A DNA stretch of 64,000 bases from Iris pallida (taxonomy: Eukaryota > Streptophyta > Magnoliopsida > Asparagales > Iridaceae), in assembly GCA_029216955.1 (NCBI GenBank), contig JANAVB010009598.1, positions 24,594,703 through 24,658,702 on the forward strand, in the 5' to 3' direction. Under the pieces are notes generated by a model. That model did not search any database. It was not told the DNA's origin and worked only from the letters and a program-made list of their open reading frames with translations. Below, piece by piece: positions 43,411 to 56,078 of the stretch (position 1 is the first letter of the stretch; every line of letters starts with the position of its first letter). The position numbers and the translations under genes are program-made.

Positions 43411-44637
43411 TTTGAATGATATCTTTTGATTGCCGACTATAATGAGGTAGTTGAAGTCTTCCGTTATCTTGATTTTTTCTTTACTATCGGGCGTGATCTT
43501 CTGTTCCGTTCCTTTACTAAAAAGTATAGGAAGTTCATCTTTCTTCCTGAAAGGAACTAAGAAGAAGGAGTCATGCATTGGCTCGAACAATACTTCGTTT
43601 TGGGAAACTTCAACTGCTCCTATGGTAAGTGGTTCGAAGTTATCTAACATTTTTAAATAACACCGAGTATAATAAAGAACATCAGTATACTGTAAAGGAG
43701 ATGCTACTTTATTGATTTGTACATCATCATTTGCAACATGATTCTTAGCCTTAACAAAAGGCTTAGTAAGATTGATAACTAGAGGAGGAGAAGGAGAAGG
43801 AGAAGGAGAAGGAGAAGGTTTGTTACGACGAAGGTCGATAACAAGAGGCTCAGAAGAGGTGAGATCCCTTTGTTCCCTTTCTACAGCAGGAGACTGTTTG
43901 TTATGAGGGGAAAGATGTATAGTCAACGTCTGAGAAGAAGAGGGACGAGTAGTACGTCCTTTGACGGGGATCATGAGAACATCTTTTGAAGTATGTTTCT
44001 GATCTTCCTCACTATCCATCGCCAATATAACTTTCATGAACTCTTCCTTGTACATCCGAGAGTCCGTAAAATATGCTTCAATGTCCCTGAAAGGATTTAG
44101 GTCGGCTACTTCCTTTTGGACTTCTCCATTGATGTCCATATATTTGAAACATTGATGTAAAGTAGATGGTACAATGTTATGCTCATGCAGAAAGGGTCTT
44201 TCCAGCAAAGCATTGTAAGAGCCATGATTATCGATCACGTAGAAAGTAACGTTTGTACGAAGATTGCCTATTTGAACTTTCAGACGGATCTTTCCAAAAG
44301 GTTCACTTCTTCCAGAATTGAATCCCAAGATTGTCGTGATGGTTGTTGAAAGATTGTGTACAAGAATCTTCAATGCATCTAGTAGAGTCTTTGGCATGAT
44401 GCTAAGTGCAGACCCAGGATCGATCAAAATGCGATCAACCTTCATGATATCGACATATCCCGTGAAGTAGAGGGGTCGGTCATGACGATTATCTTCCAAC
44501 AACATATCATCTTGTGTAAAGGTGATGTTTGGCATCAGCTCCATCACACTATGACAATGAAGGCATGTTACGGGCTCTTCCTCTGGCTTCTTGAGAAGTG
44601 CTACACAAGTATCAGCTTGCGTCAAAGCTTCACTCAA
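43291..44637 (-). pseudogene. C protease region, long open frame
   Basis: 448 codons open on the minus strand. NRHDRPLYFTGYVDIMKV leads to the protease core LIDPGSALSIMP (Asp near 44425), then GSYNALLERPFLHEHN, where Tat proteases usually have LLGRP. A Ser-Pro repeat (encoded by GGAGAA repeats at about 43784-43820) follows. The frame overlaps the RT frame (ending 43408) after a frameshift. The upstream 44644-44955 piece includes SGKPYLRAYSEGQE and meets E at 44960. Confidence 0.82.
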
Positions 44638-45654
44638 TGTTTCTCAAGTTTCCTTCGAAAGACAGAGTAGCTCAAAAATTGACAATCTTGTCGGGGTATT
44701 AGCCAGCTGAGCCAGTATATCAAAGTTATACGGCTTCTCAAGTCCCAAAGTTGGAGTTTTCTTCAATACTTTATCAAAACAGACAGGTTGTTTTCCTTTG
44801 TCAACAATCGTCGATTTGGGAAGAGTTGGCTCTATTGGAGGTGATGAAGCTGATGGAACATTGACAGCAGGAGAAGATGGTGCTTGAGGAGCCTCCAGAG
44901 CTGGAGCAGGGTTTTCTTGACCTTCTGAATAGGCTCTTAGGTAAGGTTTTCCAGACCATGTGTAACATTCCAGAACCAGAATACTGGAGAGCGGGGGCGT
45001 ACATAGCCAGCTACGTATATTGAAGTACAATCTACCTCGTTATACGGTCACGGCTGTCTAGATACATGAGGGTTTAACTACAAGCCAACAGTCTTCTATG
45101 GTCATGAACAAGCCTAATGTCTTAATCACAAGAAAGTAGTAACAGTTACAAGATGTCAGAGCACCAAATATACAATAGTAAGGCATCCCATACATTACAT
45201 ATTCGGATGATCATGAAGCTAGTCGTACCAAATGTCAAGACTAGCAAGAGTTTAGTCATACATGATCAACCCTAGGATCTGTCAATCATGTTACAGTCCG
45301 TAGGCAGACAGTAAGTAAAGGTGCAACCGAGCTAACACGTGCTCGTCGGCTAAACGCCTCAACAGAATAATTTTTATAATAAAGTGGGAGGATAAAAAGA
45401 AATCCACTCGTTGCCAGGGTTACGTCTGGTGGTCACCATCTGGCTGGAAGGTAGGTAGATCCTCTGGTGCTGCTCCGATATCTGGCCATAAAAAACTAGC
45501 TGGATCAGACCCCAGAAAGAGCAAGTTCCACAAAGGAGGCTTCACTTAGGAACTAAAACCAGCATATCACAATAGAATATTAGAGATAATAAATAAAGAA
45601 CTGATAATAATAGAGATAACAACAGTAAACTGAGTACGAAGAAACCATTCAAGT

Positions 45655-46040
45655 AGCCAGGTCACAACCCTTAAACCAAACAATGATCGGGGTTGTAACC
45701 CTTCACCTGAATAGAGACCCGTCTCAAATACTATTGGTACAGTGAAGACAATAAACGAAAAGAGGACATAGAACTGCTCTGGGAGCCAGGTTACAACCCT
45801 TAAACCAAACAAGGACCGGAGTTGTAACCCTTCGCCTAAACAGAACTGGACCCCTGATCTTTATTGCTAAGGCCAGTATAAATAATCATGGTATTAAGGT
45901 AAGGTAAAACATAATGAACATGGTATGGGGTTGAAATAAGACAATAAACGAAGAGAGGACACAGAACTGCTCCGGCAGCCAGGTTACAACCCTTAAACCA
46001 AACAAGGACCGAGGTTGTAACCCTTCGCCTAAACAGAACT
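45655..46040 (-). repeat. Three-copy repeat in E 3' LTR
   Basis: A ~75-bp core (AGCCAGGTTACAACCCTTAA ... GTTGTAACCCTTCGCC) occurs at about 45657, 45787 and 45977, with intervals of 130 and 190 bp. The 5' LTR has the same three copies at about 53739, 53869 and 54061. Each core contains an inverted pair (GGTTACAACC / GGTTGTAACC). Confidence 0.75.
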
Positions 46041-46815
46041 GGACTCCCGATCGTTATTGTTAAGGCAAACATCAATAATCATGTCATGTCATAATCTTGC
46101 ACAGGATCAGGATAAGACTAAGCTAGAATAAACTCCATCCAATCAATCACGGCCAATCAAGAGTACGCGGGCTTGATACTTTTAACTAACTAGGGTTATC
46201 ACAGGCCTAGTTACTAGCAAGATGCAATGAGATTATCCCAACAGCCACAAGCCCTGTAGACCATCCGGTTATTCAGGTCGAATGTCCATTTATGAAGAAT
46301 ACAACACGTGACTGTGTACTGGAAATGTGCCCTACTCGTCGGTAGGCTACAAGTCCACTTAATGTACCTAGTTAACAGGATTGCCTGTAGCTGGAAATCT
46401 TTTCATGTCTACTGAATTATTCTAGTTTATTAGTCTTAGTCAATTGTAGCAGGTATCCCTGACCGTGGTACTCAGGGATCCCTATCCTAGACATGATGCA
46501 AGACAGTATTAGTTTATTTGTACAAACACAATCGTCCACGGTGTCCAGGTCGTTCCTACTTGTCATGTCAGACTAGCTCTCGTAACAGCATGTCATGATA
46601 TATCATGTCAGTTTACTTGTCAAGAGTGCGCCACAGCGGGTCACTATCGTGTTCTATTCTTACATTATAATGAATGAGAAAAAGTTGCATAAAATAACTA
46701 ATAATATATTCTTGAAGTCAAGGAAAAGATCTACAACTTTTATGTTGGGAGTTAGGAGAAATTCTGGCCACAATTCAGCCAAATAGGACTTAAAATAGCC
46801 AAAAACAGCCAAAAT

Positions 46816-47425
46816 ATGTACTGTGCGGCACTATGCAGCACTATGCGGCACTCCTATATGCGGCTGGACACTATACGGTACTATACAGCACCCTTATGCG
46901 GCTGGACACTATGCGACACTATGCAGCACCCTTATGCGGCTGGATACAATGCGGCACTATGCAGCACCCTTATGCGGCTAGACACTATGCAGCACTCTTA
47001 TACGGCTGGGCACTATGCAGCACTCTTATGCGGCTGGACACTATACGATACTATGCAGCACTCTTATGCGGCTGGGCACTATACGGCATTATGCAGCACC
47101 TTATGTGGCTGGGCACTATGCAGCACTCTTATGCGGCTGGGCACTATACAGCACTCTTATACGGCTAGACACTATACGGCACTATGCAGCACTCTTATGC
47201 GGCTGGGCACTATGCAGCACTCTTATGCGGCTGGGCACTATGCGGCATTATGCAGCACCTTATGCGGCTGGGCACTATACAGCACTCTTATGCGGCTGGG
47301 CACTATACGGCACTATGCAGCACTCTTATGTGGCTAGACACTATACGGTACTATGTAGCACTCTTATGCGGCTGGGCACTATGTAGCACTCTCATGCGGC
47401 TGGACACTATGTGGCACTATTCATC
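46816..47425 (-). repeat. GCGGCT minisatellite in E 3' LTR
   Basis: About 600 bp of head-to-tail units, ATGCGGCTGGGCACTATGCA plus GCACTCTT (28 bp), alternating with 38-bp units that contain an extra GCGGCACTAT. No stop codon falls in the consensus plus strand, so all three plus frames look open. The partner array in the 5' LTR is 54901-55445 and is shorter. Confidence 0.9.
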
Positions 47426-48093
47426 GTCCCTGCCAAAATCAGCACAGATGAACATAGAAATGGCCAAAAATGCTTTTGGCCATAACTTCCTCAAAACAAG
47501 TCGAAATCAAACTTTTCAAAGGTCTATTTTAGGTAAAATTGAATTATCTACAACATGGAACAATCAAAACATGAAAATAAAGAAGTTTAATAGATCAAAA
47601 CCCAAGAAAACTGAAAATAATATAAACTTAGATCTATAAGAAAATATCCATCAAAATGGAAAATGCCAAGTTCTAAAGTATCTTAGAATATCGCGAGGAA
47701 GACAATAGAACAACAAAAATGGAGTTTCTCCATGAAGCAAGTTGCACTTGCCTAAGCTTCTCTTGGTAGGTGGAGAAGTTAAGAGGAAAAAGATGAAGAA
47801 ATAAATAAAAGTAAAGATGAGAGAGAAAGGGGGTTGGGTTTTAAATGATGATGGTAGTGGTAGGTAGGGGTTTTCTTTTGGTTCATGATGAACCCAAAAG
47901 CAGACCAAACAAAGCTAAACCGAACCAAGCTAAGCCATAACCAATGAAATGCCAAAATAACTATGCCAATGCAACATGCTAAAAATAAAATCATAACTAG
48001 CTAACCATGACTAATAAAATACGGACCCGAAATACATATACGTATACGAAAATACGTAGCACGGATTTCGAGGGTGACAACTCTACCCACCTT

Positions 48094-48245
48094 AACAGAA
48101 TTCCGTCCTCGAATTTTAATTAAAGAGACTAGAGGTGTCGGGACAAGTTATACTATCAGATGCAATCTACAGCTAAGCAATCAATCAAGCAATCAAATAT
48201 GCAAGCAAGGATTCGAAGTGTAAGGCATAAAAAAGATATTATACC
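48094..48245 (-). other. E 3' untranslated segment
   Basis: Between the chromodomain end and the polypurine tract. Contains GAGGACGGAATTCTGTTAAG, similar to D's GAGGACAAATTTTTTCTAAG before its tract. Nothing else seen. Confidence 0.7.
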
Positions 48246-49367
48246 TCATGAGTCAAACAGGTCGGGATATCGCGATCGGATATCATCCTCACGCTCCCAC
48301 GTTAACTCACCCAAAGAGTGATGACCCAAAGCAACTCACACTAACTTGATAGTCTTGTTCTTGAGTGTCTTCTGTCTTCGGTCCAATATAGACACGGGCC
48401 TCTCCTCATATGAAAGGTTGGTACCAACAACCAATTCTGAATGATCCAGGATATGGCTCGGGTCCGGGATATACCGTCGCAGTTGGGATACATGGAATAC
48501 ATCATGCACCTCACGTAGCGATGGTAGAAGAGCGAGACGATAGGATACATCTCCTACTCGCTCCAGAATGGCAAATGGCCCAATATACCTAGGACTAAGC
48601 TTTCTCCGTACGCCGAAACGAATGACGCTACGGTTAGACGAAATCCTCAGGAATACATGGTCGCCGACAGAAAACTCAAGAGGGCGCCGATGAAAATCGG
48701 CCCAATGATGCTGGCGATCTTGGACAACTCGAAGATGATCTCTGACTTTTCTGACCACCTCAACGGTCTGAGCAATCATTTCTGGATCGAGCATTTTCCT
48801 CTCTCCGACATCGTCCCATGCTAGCGGGGATCGGCACTTCCTACCATACAGTGCCTCGAACGGTGCCATCTAGATACTAGCTTGGAAACTGTTGTTGTAC
48901 GAGAACTCTACCAGGTGCAGGTGATCTTCCGACAAACCACCGAAGTCGAGTGTACAAGATCTCAACATGTCTTCTAAGGTTTGTATGGTACGCTCTGACT
49001 GACCATCTGTCTGTGGGTGATACGCTGAGCTGAACTGGAGGCGAGTCTCCAAACTCTCTTGCAAGCTACGCCAAAAGTGCGACGTAAATCTGGAATCTTT
49101 ATCCGAGGTGATACTGACTGGTACACCGTGCAATCTGATAATCTGCCGGAGATACATCTCCGCTAGCTGAGCCGTCGACTGACCAACTCTGAACGGGAAA
49201 AAGTGAGCCACTTTTGTGAGCCTGTCTATGACAACCCAAATAGCGTCTCTGCCAGCCGGGGATCTAGGCAATCTAGTCACAAAATCTATAGTTATATGCT
49301 CCCATTTCCACTCTGGAATTGGCAATGGTTGAAGTAGTCCAGCTGGTCTCTGATGTTCAGCCTTAAC
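48246..49367 (-). pseudogene. pol: E integrase core and chromodomain
   Basis: Same frame as the rest of E pol after a TAA at about 49368. Integrase core: TIDFVTRLPRSPAGRDAIW, ITSDKDSRFTSHFW and HPQTDGQSERTIQ give D, D and E (near 49286, 49097 and 48995). A TAG at 48872-48870 interrupts before MAPFEALYGRKCRSPL. The GPFAILERVGDVSYRL segment is followed by a chromodomain (RPVSILDRRQKTLKNKTIKLV, TGA at 48338-48336, ALGHHSLGELTWEREDDI) and a stop at 48246-48248. The chromodomain directs integration to heterochromatin in this clade. Confidence 0.92.
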
Positions 49368-50675
49368 TTATTGGCAGACTAAACAACGAGAGACAAACCG
49401 GGCTATCTTCCTTTTCATGCAATTCCACCAAAAGTGCTGACGAATATCACGGTACATCTTTGTGCCACCGGGATGAATGGAATACTGCGAACTGTGGGCC
49501 TCTGCCATGATCTCCTGTCTGATATCTCTACTGGGTACACAAATATGCGTACCATGTCGAAGTGTACCGTCTTCATGAATGCATAACTCTAGTCTTCGTT
49601 CTGCCTCACACTCTGCTCTGAGTCGCTGAAGCTTGGAATCTGCCGACTGCGCCATCCGGATCCTCTCGACTATAGTGGACTGAACTTGCATGCTGGCCAT
49701 CAATGCCACATTGGTAGGAAGGACAACTTCTATTCCCATCTTCTGAAGATCAGCTAATAACTCCGGTTGCGCTGTTAGAAAATAAACTCCGGCTCTCTTG
49801 CTCAATGCATCTGCAACAACGTTGGCCTTCCCAGGATGATACTGCAAGTTGATGTCATAATCCACAAGCAGCTCTAGCCATCTCCTCTGACGCATGTTGA
49901 GATCCTTCTGGGTGAACACATACTTCAGACTCTTATGGTCGGTGAAAATCTCCACCCTATCTCCATACAAGTAGTGCCTCCAATGCTTAAGTGCAAACAC
50001 TACTGCTGCCAGCTCCAAGTCATGGGTTGGGTAATTCCTCTCATGATCACAAAGTTGTCGTGATGCATAGGCTATTACCTTTCCATGCTGCATCAGAATA
50101 CATCCTAATCCTCTACCCGAAGCATCACAATACACCGAGAACCCTCCGGTTCCATCTGGAAGCGTGAGCATAGGAGCCGTCATCAAGCCTCGCTTCAACC
50201 TCTCAAAAGAATCCTGGCACTCTGCTGTCCAAGCAAACTGCACATCCTTACGGGTCAACTGGGTCAATGGCGCTGAAATTCGAGCAAAGTCTGAAACAAA
50301 TCGCCGGTAGTAGCCGGCCATGCCAAGAAAACTGCGAACTTCTGCCACTGTGCTAGGTACCGGCCACGTTTCAATGGCCACGATCTTCTGGGGATCTACT
50401 TCTACTCCTCCACTGGTGATGATATGACCCAAGTACGAAATACGATCAAGCCAGAACTCGTATTTACTGAACTTGGCATACAACTGGTGCTCTCTGAGAA
50501 TCTGGAGGACAACTCGAAGATGCTGCTCATGCTCCGCCTCACTCCTACTGTAGACCAGGATGTCGTCTAGGAACACAATCACGAACTGATCCAAATAAGG
50601 CATGAAGATACGATTTATGAGGTCCATGAATACTGTCGGTGCATTGGTTGCTCCAAATGGCATTACAAGGATCTC
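49368..50675 (-). pseudogene. pol: E RT C-terminal part, RNase H, integrase zinc finger
   Basis: 431 codons open on the minus strand. [19 protein letters not shown], catalytic FLDDILVYS (50567-50562), RT thumb, RNase H ([52 protein letters not shown]), then the integrase H-H-C-C finger ending CLVCQ. All RNase H acidic residues are visible. Stops at both ends of this block are in frame with the neighbours. Confidence 0.93.
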
Positions 50676-51632
50676 CTAATGCCCATACCTCGATCTAAAT
50701 GCTGTCTTCGGGATGTCCTGCTCTCTGACTCTGATCTGATGGTATCCTGACCGCAATTCAATCTTCGAGAATACTGTTGCCCCCTTGAGTTGATCAAATA
50801 AGTCATCTATCATCGGAAGAGGGTATCTGTTCTTGATTGTCACCGAGTTCAAGGTACGATAATCTACGCATAATCTGGATGTACCATCCTTCTTTTTCAC
50901 AAGAAGCATCGGGGCTCCCCAAGGCGATCCACTTGCACGAATGAATCCCTTGGTTCTGAGTTCTTTAATCATCTTGTATAATATCTCTAGCTCTGACGGC
51001 GCCATCCTGTAGACTCTCTCTGATACTGGGGCTGTCCCGGGAATCAAGTCGATGGTGAACTCTATCTCTCTCTCTGGCGGCATCCCTAGAAGCTCTTCCG
51101 GAAAAATATCTGGAAACTCTTCGACTACGCTGAAAAATTGAACTGCTTCTGCTACTGCCATCCGCAATACTGGTGGAGAAGGTTCAACTTCACCTCGGGA
51201 GAAGAAAAACTCCGGCCCGCCTGGAATGCTAAAAATAACCCTGCCAATGTGGCAGTCTATCCTAGCATACTGGTCCCTCAACCAATCCATCCCTAAGACC
51301 ATATCATAATCGGCCATCGGGAACTCTATCAATCTAGCGGGAAATTCTCTACCGCTAACTACAATCCGACACGAGGAAAATACTCTATCTACTCCCACAA
51401 GTTCGTTACCAGTAAGTATATTGAGCCTTACTGATAATGACTCGGGCTCTAATCCTACACGTGTCACGAATCGTGCAGACATAAATGAATGCGAGACACC
51501 AGAGGCAAATAATACTGAAGCTGGAAAGGTGTTGACGAAAATAGTACCTACCACTACCTCTCCTGGTGCTAATCCTTCTTCTTTCATGGTCAAAGCCAGC
51601 ACTTGACCATGTCCTCCGGGTGCGGGTCCCCT
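50676..51632 (-). pseudogene. pol: E protease and RT N-terminal part
   Basis: The protease core reads [11 protein letters not shown]: the catalytic Asp of the usual DSGA is Ala (51506-51504). RT begins [20 protein letters not shown] and [19 protein letters not shown]. Motif A reads [13 protein letters not shown], with Glu for the catalytic Asp (50759-50757). The frame ends at TAG (50678-50676) in RYGH*E. Both substitutions predict loss of activity. Confidence 0.9.
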
Positions 51633-52796
51633 CTACTGAAAATTCCTCTACCTGCTCTAGATCAGGGCTTGGGCTTGGGCATACTGCTGCGGTCTCTGCT
51701 GCTGGAATGCCTGGGCCAGCGCCGGCAATGGCCTCGGGAACGGGTACTGTAGCTGTTGCTGCTGCTGGACTGGTGCTGGTCCTCTAACTGAAGGACTAGA
51801 GAAGGCTGACGAACTCCTCCTGTTCGGGCAGTTCCCAACCCTGTGGTCCAGGACACCACAAACCAAGCACAAACCCTGTGCTCTGCGACACTCTGATACC
51901 ACGTGCCCTGGCTCCCCGCAGTGTGAACATCCCACTGCGGAAGACTGCTTCTGCTTCTGCTGCTGAGGGTGCGTCGGGGTAGAATGCTGAACCGACGTCA
52001 CTGAGGCCGCCCGCCTCAGAACTCTAATGGTCAAAGCCCTGGCTGCCAGGGCTGGTGCTGATGACTGATTCATCTGGCCGTGAGATCGCTTCCGACCTCC
52101 GGTCCTATGTACGATCCTCTGGGAGGTATATTCATGCCTCCGGGCTGCTCTCAACACTGCATCAAAAGTCTGATGCTCAAACTGCTCCACCGCCAATAAA
52201 ATCTTTAGGTGGAGCCCCTGCTGGAACCGCAGGGCTCTATCGAACTCGGTCGCCACCAAGGTGGGAGCAAACCGACTAAGCCTGGAGAACTCGGCCGCAT
52301 ATCCATCGATCATACTGCCCATCTGCTTCAGATTGGTGAACCTCGTCTGTAGGTCGTACCGAGCTACAGCATCAAAATACTTGGTCTGAAATCTCTTCCT
52401 GAATACTATCCAAGCAATGGGGGCCACTAATCCAACCGCCTGTACCACCCACCAGCTGCGGGCAAGATCCAGTAGCTGTAGGCACACCACGGCCACCTTC
52501 TCGTTCTCTGGAGTCCTGGCTGCTTCTAGAATCACCTCTGTGTCCTGAAGCCATGCATCTGCAGCGATTGCATCTTCACTGTCGTCGAAGAAGGGAGGGT
52601 TCAAGCGCTTGAAGCTGTTGGCCGCACTATTACCCTGATGACCTCCTCTAGTCAAAGCGTCTGCCACCGCCTGGTACAAGGCATCTTCTCGACGATCCTG
52701 GGAAGCTAATAGGGACCTAATGAGATCCACCAAAGTGCCATCATCAGGCTCTGCAGGCTGGACGGGCTGAACTGGTGGTTCTCCTTCGGTAGGCAT
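51633..52796 (-). pseudogene. gag: E gag
   Basis: 379-codon frame, start MPTEGEPPVQPV at 52796. Capsid core: FKRLNPPFFDDSEDAIAADA, LLDLARSWWVVQA, FRKRFQTKYFDAVARYDL and GMIDGYAAEFSRLSRFAPTL-type helices. Two zinc knuckles: CSHCGEPGHVVSEC and CLVCGVLDHRVGNC. A Gln-rich tail precedes three TAG stops (51657, 51648, 51633), all explained by CAG to TAG, before protease in the same frame. Confidence 0.9.
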
Positions 52797-53046
52797 GACT
52801 CTGGAGGCTACTCCTGAATGTTGGGCTTGATCTCCAGGTTGTTACTGGTCCGCAGGAGGTGCTCCGCCTTGCTGATCGGTAGGTCCAGGAACAATGCCGC
52901 TGAATATGACGACATAGGGAACAATAAGGAAGGACCAGGACAGATCAACGATACAAACATGTGATCAAGTCAAGATTATCAGGGATTTGAAAATATGAGC
53001 AGAGATCAAGGGCGAGTACTGATTGAGACATATATTCGGTAAACCC
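52797..53046 (-). other. E leader between 5' LTR and gag
   Basis: 250 bp on the minus strand. I do not find the initiator-Met primer site (TGGTATCAGAGC) expected for this clade next to the LTR; the sequence there begins GGGTTTACCG. It may be mutated. Confidence 0.5.
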
Positions 53047-54900
53047 TATAATGCCCCAGAACCAGAATACTGGAGAGCGGAGGCATACATAGCCGGCTAC
53101 GTATATTGAAGTGCAATCCACCTCGTTATACGGTCACGGCTGTCTAGATACATGAGGGTTTAACTACAAGCCAACAGTCTTCTATGGTCATGAACAAGCC
53201 TCATGTCTCAATCACAAGCAAGTAGTAACAGTTACAAGATGTCAGAGCACCAAATATAGAATAGTAAGGCGTCCCATACATTACATATTCGAATGATCAT
53301 GAAGCTAGTCGTATAAAATGTCAAGACTAGCAAGAGTTTAGTCATATATGATCAACCCTAGGATCTGTCAATCATGTTACAGCCCGTAGGCAGACAGTAA
53401 GTAAAGGTGCAACCGAGCTAACACGTGCTCGTCGGCTAAACGCCTCAACAGAATAATTTTTACAATAAAGTGGAAGGACAAAAAAAACCCACTCGTTGCC
53501 AGGGTTACGCCTGGTGGTCACCATCTGGCTGGAAGGTAGGTAGATCCTCTGGTGCTGCTCCGATATCTGGCCATACAAAACCAGCTGGGTCAGATCCCAG
53601 AAAGAGCAAGTGCCACAAAGGAGGCTTTACTTAGAAACTAAAACCAGCATATCACAATAGAATATTAGAGATAATAAATAAAGAACTGATAATAATAGAG
53701 ATAACAACAGTAAACTGAGTACGAAAAAACCATTCAAGTAGCCAGGTCACAACCCTTAAACCAAACAAGGACCGGGGTTGTAACCCTTCACCTGAATAGA
53801 GACCTGTCTCAAATACTATTGGTACAATAAAGGCAATAAACGAAGAGAGGACACAAAACTTCTCTGGGAGCCAGGTTACAACCCTTAAACCAAACAAGGA
53901 CCGGGGTTGTAACCCTTCGCCTGAACAGAACTGGACCCCTGATCTTTATTGCTAAGGCCAGTATAAATAATCATGGTATTAAGGTAAGGTAAAACATGAC
54001 GAACATGGCATGGGGTTGAAATAAGACAATAAACAAAGAGATGACACAGAACTGCTCCGGGAGCCAGGTTACAACCCTTAAACCAAACAAGGACCGGGGT
54101 TGTAACCCTTCGCCTGAACAGAACTGGACCCCCGATCGTTATTGTTAAGGCAAACATCAATAATCATGTCATGTCACAATCTTGCACAGGATCAGGATAA
54201 GACTAAGCTGGAATAAACTCCATCCAATCAATCACGGCCAATCAAGAGTACGGCTTGATACTTTTAACTAACTAGGGTTATCACATGCCTAGTTACTAGC
54301 ATGATGCAATTAGATTATCCCAACAGCTACAAGCCCTGCAGACCATCCGGTTATCCAGGTCGAATGTCCGTTTATGAAGAATGCAACACGTGACTGTGTG
54401 CTGGAAATGTGCCCTACTCGTCGGTAGGCTATAAGTCCACTTAGTGCGCCTAGATAACAGGATTGCCTGTAGCTGGGAATCTCTTCATGTCTACTGAATT
54501 ATTCTAGTTTATTAGCCTTAGTCAATTGCAGTAGGTATCCTTGACCGTGGTACTCAGGGATCCCTATCCTAGACATGATGTAAAACAGTATTAATTTATT
54601 TGTACAAACACAATCGCCCACGGTGTCTAGGTCGTTCCTACTTATCATGTCAGACTAGCTGTCGTAACAGCATGTCATGATATATCATGTCAGTTTACTT
54701 GTCATGAGTGCGCCACAATGGGTCACTATCGTGTTCTATTCTTACATGATCATGAATGAGAAAAACTTGCATAAAATAACTAATAACATATTCTTGAAGC
54801 CAAGAAAAAGATCTACAACTTTTATGTTGGGAGTTAGAAGAAATTTTGGCCACAATTCAGCCAAATAGGACTTAAAATAGCCAAAAACAGCCAAAATAGG

Positions 54901-55445
54901 TACTATACGGCACTATGCAGCACTATGCGGCACTCCCATATGCGGATGGACACTATGCGGTACTATGCAACATCTTATGCGGCTGGACACTATGCGGCAC
55001 TATGCAGCACCCTTATGCGGCTGGACACTATGCAGCACTCTTATGCGGCTGGGCACTATACGGCACTCTTATGCTGCTGGGCACTATGCGGCACTATGCA
55101 GCACTCTTATGCGGCTGGGCACTATGCGATATTATGCAGCACCTTATGCGGCTGGGTACTATGCGGTACTATGCAGCACTCTTATGCGGCTGGACACTAT
55201 ACGACACTAAGCAGCACTCTTATGCGGCTGGACACTATACAGCACTCTTATGCGACAGGGCACTATGCGGCATTATGCAGCACCTTATACGGCTGGGCAC
55301 TATGCAGCACTCTTATGCGGCTGGACACTATACGGCACTATGCAGCACTCTTATGCGGCTGGGCACTATGCGGCACTATACAACACTCTTATGCGGCTGG
55401 GCACTATACAACACTCTTATGCGGCTGGACACTATACGGCACTAT
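54901..55445 (-). repeat. GCGGCT minisatellite in E 5' LTR
   Basis: Same 28- and 38-bp units as 46816-47425 but about 60 bp shorter and with a different unit order, so the arrays have rearranged since insertion. Confidence 0.88.
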
Positions 55446-55610
55446 TCATCTCCCTGCCAAAATCAGCACAGATGAACATAGAAATGGCCAAAAATGCTTT
55501 TGGCCATAACTTCCTCAAAACAAGTCGAAATCCAACTTTTCAAAGGTCTATTTTAGGTAAAATCGAATTCTCTACAACATGGAACAATCAAAACTTAAAA
55601 ATAAAGAAAT

Positions 55611-56078
55611 TTAATAGATCAAAACCCAAGAAAACCGAAAATAATATAAACTTAGATCTATAAGAAAATATCCATCAAAATGGAAAATGCCAAGTTCTAA
55701 AGTATCTTAGAATATCGCGAGAAAGACAATAGAACAACAAAAATGGAATTTCTTCGTGAAGCAAGTTGCACTTGTCTGAGCTTCTCTTGGTAGGTGGAGA
55801 AGTTAAGAGAAAGAAGATGAAGAAATAAATGAAAGTAAAGAAGTTTAATAGATCAAAACCCAAGAAAACCGAAAATAATATAAACTTAGATCTATAAGAA
55901 AATATCCATCAAAATAGAAAATGCCAAGTTCTAAAGTATCTTAGAATATCGCGAGGAAGACAATAGAACAACAAAAATGGAGTTTCTCCATGAAGCAAGT
56001 TGCACTTGCCTAAGCTTCTCTTGGTAGGTGGAGAAGTTAAGAGGAAGAAGATGAAGAAATAAATGAAAGTAAAGATGA
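55611..56078 (-). repeat. 234-bp tandem duplication in E 5' LTR
   Basis: TTAATAGATCAAAACCCAAG occurs at 55611 and 55845, and the following ~230 bp are repeated with a few differences. The 3' LTR has one copy (from about 47588), so the duplication arose after insertion. Confidence 0.85.

Larger units (their letters stand above)
44961..48079 (-). repeat. E 3' LTR
   Basis: 3119 bp; minus strand TGTCACCCTCG...ATGTTACA. Contains two repeat fields (listed separately). Polypurine tract (minus AAGGTGGGTAGAGT) at 48080-48093 directly precedes it. Confidence 0.9.

Noticed and set aside
46816..47425. Possible CRISPR-like array
   Set aside because: Units are contiguous, without unique spacers, duplicated in both LTRs of a plant retrotransposon.
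46816..47639. Overlapping long plus-strand ORFs in all three frames, and the same at 54915-55663
   Set aside because: They are translations of a minisatellite whose units contain no stop codon; products are low-complexity repeats in every frame.
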